Assembly (NCBI GenBank): GCA_035352895.1
Contig: DAOPYN010000011.1
Coordinates: forward strand, 1 to 64,000
Reading direction: 5' to 3'
Length of the DNA: 64,000 bases
Source: UBA5070 sp035352895
GTDB taxonomy: Bacteria > Fibrobacterota > Fibrobacteria > UBA5070
In this document: one piece after another, positions 61,364 to 64,000 of the stretch
Layout: every line of letters starts with the position of its first letter
How positions within the stretch are numbered: the first letter of the stretch is position 1
The notes under the pieces: generated by a model
Databases searched by the model: none
What the model was told of the DNA's origin: nothing
The model's input: the letters and a program-made list of their open reading frames with translations, nothing else
Translations under genes and position numbers: made by a program

Positions 61364-61968
61364 TTTTTGACTCCGTCGTTTTCGGTGGTTTTGGTGCGCA
61401 TCCAATCGGGTATGGTGGGTGCCTCCAGCTGCATGCGGGCGTTGGGCACGGAAGACAGGCTGGTGACGCGACCATGGGGAACTTCGCGGTGGCACTCCCA
61501 GCAGAGGTGTCCCTCCCCGTGACCCTCGGGGAGGACGACCTTCGAGGTGGAAACCCCTTCGTTGAGCATCCCGTGGCAGCGCAGGCAGTTCTGCTGGACC
61601 ACCGCGACGGATGGCTCGGTGATGCGGATGACTTCCTGCTCGAGTCTCAGGGTGAAGAGGGTGGAATGGCGCAGTCCGTCCTTGGCCTTGAAGTAGTACT
61701 TGGCGGCGAGCGACGTGTGGGGGACATGGCAGTCGTTGCAGGTGGCCACCCGGGAGTGGGAGCTGTGCTGCCAGGTGGAATACTGGGGAATCATGATGTG
61801 GCAGTTGATGCAGGCCTTGGGGTCGTCTTCCATGTAGGACCAGGCCCGCGACTGGTAGAAGACCACCCCTCCGATGCCCAGAGTCAGACCGAGCACCGCG
61901 ACCACGGGCAACCTCCATCGGGGAGGTGGAACGAGACTGGCCAGGAAGGAGCGAAGCAATCCGATCAC
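61360..61968 (-). CDS. nrfH: NrfH tetrahaem quinol dehydrogenase
   Basis: 202 aa NapC/NirT family: one membrane anchor (LPVVAVLGLTLGIGGVVFY) and four haem sites, CINCH, CNDCH, CLRCH and CWECH. Passes electrons from menaquinol to NrfA on the periplasmic side. GTG start at 61968. First gene of the operon. Confidence 0.95.
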   Translation of the reverse strand: MIGLLRSFLASLVPPPRWRLPVVAVLGLTLGIGGVVFYQSRAWSYMEDDPKACINCHIMIPQYSTWQHSSHSRVATCNDCHVPHTSLAAKYYFKAKDGLRHSTLFTLRLEQEVIRITEPSVAVVQQNCLRCHGMLNEGVSTSKVVLPEGHGEGHLCWECHREVPHGRVTSLSSVPNARMQLEAPTIPDWMRTKTTENDGVKK

Positions 61969-62184
61969 GACACCACCGCCGAAGGCTGCAGTCCAGGTCT
62001 GGGAATTGTTCTCGGCACGGGCACCTCCAGGATCGTGTCGTCTCCGTCGCTCTATTATGTAATTCCTGATCTAGGTTTTGTGCAATCGATTATTCTTGTC
62101 AAAAGAGTACCACTCTCGCCTCACAGGGTCGGAGTTTCGATCTTCCAGACCAGGATCGTCAGAAACCAAGGAAGTCCGCAACCG
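61969..62184. promoter_or_regulatory. 216-bp divergent promoter region between nrfH and the cytochrome c assembly gene
   Basis: AT-rich stretch around 62053-62105 is unusual for this GC-rich DNA and probably contains both promoters. No clear FNR box (TTGAT-N4-ATCAA) or other known site was found. No gene. Confidence 0.5.
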
Positions 62185-64000
62185 ATGTCCCAGACAAACT
62201 CGTCCGCCTGGCTGTCGAAGCTGGGATCGCTCCGACTCACCACCGCACTGCTTCTGGTCGTGTTCGCACAAGTCCTCGCGGGAACCTTCGTGGAAGCGCG
62301 ATGGGGACTTTGGGCATCGCACACCTACGTCTTCGAGAACTGGTGGGGAGGCCTGCCCCTGGTCTGCACGGTGGCCACGGCCAACCTGATCGCGGCTTTC
62401 GTGGTGCGCTTCCGCTGGAGATGGAAGAACGCCGGGCTCCTGTTGGCCCACCTCGGGTTGATCGGGCTGATGCTTTCCGGAGCCACCGGACTGGCCCTGA
62501 CACGAAACGGCGACCTCGATCTGGGCCCCGGCCAGACCTCCAACGAAATGCAGATCGGCGACCGATGGGAGGTGGTCGTGGTGGAGCATGCAGGTGGATC
62601 CATCCAGACCCGCGGCATCCCCTTGGAATCGCTCGCTCCGGGAATGCTTCTGGACCTGGGAGCGGATGCCGGGAACCTCCGGGTGGAAAGCCTTGCGGAA
62701 CACGGCATCTGCGACAGCCAGGGGATCGCCAAGCCCTTGCCGGCTCCCAAGGACGCCAACGCGCAGATTCCGGCCCTTTCCCTTTCCGTAGTCGAACGAG
62801 AAGAGACCTCCCACCGGATCTCGTTGGACGGAAACCGTCCGATGGCGGGCCTGCCGGGCGGACGAGGCATCCTTCTGCGGCGCGCGACCCACCCGATGCC
62901 GTTCTCCGTGCGATTGGTCTCCTTCAAGCGCGAAGACCATCCCGGCAGCACGCGCGCCAAATCCTTCGAAAGCCGTCTTCTGGTGCAGGAAGCAGATGCG
63001 CCCCCCCGCGAAGCCCTGATCCGGATGAACCACCCCCTTCGCATCGGCGATTTCACGGTCTACCAGTCCTCCTGGCGCGAAGACGAACGGACGGGAGAGG
63101 AACGGACCATCCTGGCGGTGGTGGAAAATCCCGCCGGAAAGCTCCCCTACTGGGCCACCTTCCTGGTCGCCCTGGGCCTGGCGGTGCACCTGATTCCCAG
63201 GCTCCGCCGTCCGCAAGCCGTCTCGATCCTCGCCGCGGCTCTCGCCGTGCCGCTGGTGCACGCGGCTCCGGACGCCAGACCCGTTCCTCCCTCCCTCCGC
63301 CAACTGCCCATCCAGATCGACGGACGCGTGCGCTCCTTCGAGACCTTCGCCGAACACACCCTGCTCCAGATCTCCGGACGCTCGCGAATCGGATCCATGG
63401 ACGCCTGCCAGTGGCTGGCCTGGGTCGTGCTGGATCCCGTCCAGGTGGACAGCCTGCCGGTGTTCCTGGTGGAGCATCCGGACGCCCGCGACGCGCTGGG
63501 TCTGGATGGCAAGGACCGCGACCGCTACTCCTGGACCAAGGTGGGATCGCTGGGCGCGATGATCGCCACCTTCGCCGAAGGCTCCGCGCGACGACCACAG
63601 GACCAGCGCACCTCCCTGGATCGGGAGTTCCTGAGGCTCTCCGATGCCTGGATGCGCTGGTCGGAACTGCGCCAGGCCCTGGTGTTCCTCCGACCCGAAT
63701 CCATGGAAGGAGGCGTCTCGCTACCGGGTTCCCCGCGCACGTTCCTGGACCTCGCCTTGGACTCCCGCCACCATGCGGTCCTTCTGGATTCCTTGTCGGG
63801 GATCCCGGATTCGGCCCGCAAACCGTCGGACAAGGAACGCCTGGACATCTACCGGAACGTCTTCCGGAAGGCGGAAGGATGGCGCGGCCTGTCGTTTCCC
63901 GTCATCCCTCTCCGCGACAGCCTCTCCACCCCGTGGCGCAGTCCCGCGGCACGACTGGTGGAGCGCGGAGCCGCCGATTCCGGATTTCGCCGGACCCTCC
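62185..64000 (+). CDS. CcsBA/ResB-type cytochrome c assembly protein (NrfI-like), 3' truncated
   Basis: 605 codons visible, open to the window end. Start ATG 62185 with AAGGAAG about 10 nt upstream. N-terminus: LGSLRLTTALLLVVFAQVLAG, FENWWGGLPLVCTVAT and a third helix (AHLGLIGLMLSGATG), then a ResB/CcsB periplasmic domain with MNHPLRIGDFTVYQSSW and a further helix near 330. The spacing matches the ResB half of fused CcsBA proteins; the CcsA half with the WWD haem motif would lie beyond base 64000. NrfI, a CcsBA fusion, attaches haem to the unusual CXXCK site of NrfA in other bacteria, so this divergent neighbour of nrfHA likely matures it. Confidence 0.82.
   Translation, partial: MSQTNSSAWLSKLGSLRLTTALLLVVFAQVLAGTFVEARWGLWASHTYVFENWWGGLPLVCTVATANLIAAFVVRFRWRWKNAGLLLAHLGLIGLMLSGATGLALTRNGDLDLGPGQTSNEMQIGDRWEVVVVEHAGGSIQTRGIPLESLAPGMLLDLGADAGNLRVESLAEHGICDSQGIAKPLPAPKDANAQIPALSLSVVEREETSHRISLDGNRPMAGLPGGRGILLRRATHPMPFSVRLVSFKREDHPGSTRAKSFESRLLVQEADAPPREALIRMNHPLRIGDFTVYQSSWREDERTGEERTILAVVENPAGKLPYWATFLVALGLAVHLIPRLRRPQAVSILAAALAVPLVHAAPDARPVPPSLRQLPIQIDGRVRSFETFAEHTLLQISGRSRIGSMDACQWLAWVVLDPVQVDSLPVFLVEHPDARDALGLDGKDRDRYSWTKVGSLGAMIATFAEGSARRPQDQRTSLDREFLRLSDAWMRWSELRQALVFLRPESMEGGVSLPGSPRTFLDLALDSRHHAVLLDSLSGIPDSARKPSDKERLDIYRNVFRKAEGWRGLSFPVIPLRDSLSTPWRSPAARLVERGAADSGFRRTL

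Overview
The window is GC-rich DNA from a diderm (Gram-negative-type) bacterium: it encodes TonB-dependent receptors, a TonB/ExbB/ExbD motor, an Omp85-like barrel, many lipoproteins with clear lipoboxes and periplasmic multihaem cytochromes. Gene style (dense ATGA/GTGA-coupled operons, repetitive small lipoproteins, DUF3943 and tail-collar-like secreted proteins) would suit Fibrobacterota or a similar deep-branching group, but nothing here proves the phylum. The assembly has one 100-N scaffold gap (48663-48762).

Layout. 1-3.4 kb: sulfur metabolism (disulfide oxidoreductase-rhodanese, PatB/MalY-type C-S lyase, DUF1847, TauE/SafE permease). 4.3-10.4 kb: two back-to-back arsenic operons on the minus strand, each with its own ArsR and visible operator: arsR-arsC-arsM-acr3 for inorganic arsenic, and arsR2-DGC-arsP-arsE/F/G-like for organoarsenicals. 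10.4-21 kb: housekeeping and surface genes (nuclease-fold exported protein, DUF3943, Hsp33, M24 peptidase, PurU, a degenerate hemerythrin, RuvB, an Omp85-like barrel, an ADP-ribosylglycohydrolase). 21-30.6 kb: a thioester alpha-2-macroglobulin lipoprotein and a huge membrane-anchored protein of unknown function carrying one apparent frameshift. 30.8-32.4 kb: RIC (YtfE/ScdA) and a secreted tail-collar-like protein.

32.6-57 kb is the notable part: a molybdenum/tungsten island. It has modC-modB-TOBE (minus), two ModE-like regulators, a di-Mop molbindin, modA, two TonB receptors, a FecCD/BtuCD-type importer preceded by FmdE, DUF4213/DUF364 and XdhC genes, TonB-ExbB-ExbD, a divergent double-TOBE protein, and two inverted copies of a translationally coupled GTPase + permease-less ABC ATPase cassette that flank the block. 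Five transcription units (modA, TonB receptor operon, modE1 and both GTPase cassettes) carry sigma-54-like TGGCAC-N5-TTGC elements, which would make this an RpoN-controlled molybdenum acquisition and delivery system. The working model (inference) is: outer-membrane uptake of a chelated metal through the TonB receptors, inner-membrane import by the BtuCD-type or ModABC transporter, storage on Mop/TOBE proteins, handling by FmdE/DUF364/XdhC, and NTP-driven delivery by the GTPase/ATPase pairs.

57-64 kb: a double nitroreductase (SagB-like), a beta-helix lipoprotein, then nitrite ammonification: nrfH-nrfA (minus) divergent from a CcsBA-type cytochrome c assembly gene that runs off the end. Together with RIC this points to a facultative or anaerobic organism that respires nitrite and meets nitrosative stress. 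A recurring signal is a TAnnnT box 6-12 nt in front of start codons that lack a Shine-Dalgarno, suggesting frequent leaderless transcripts.
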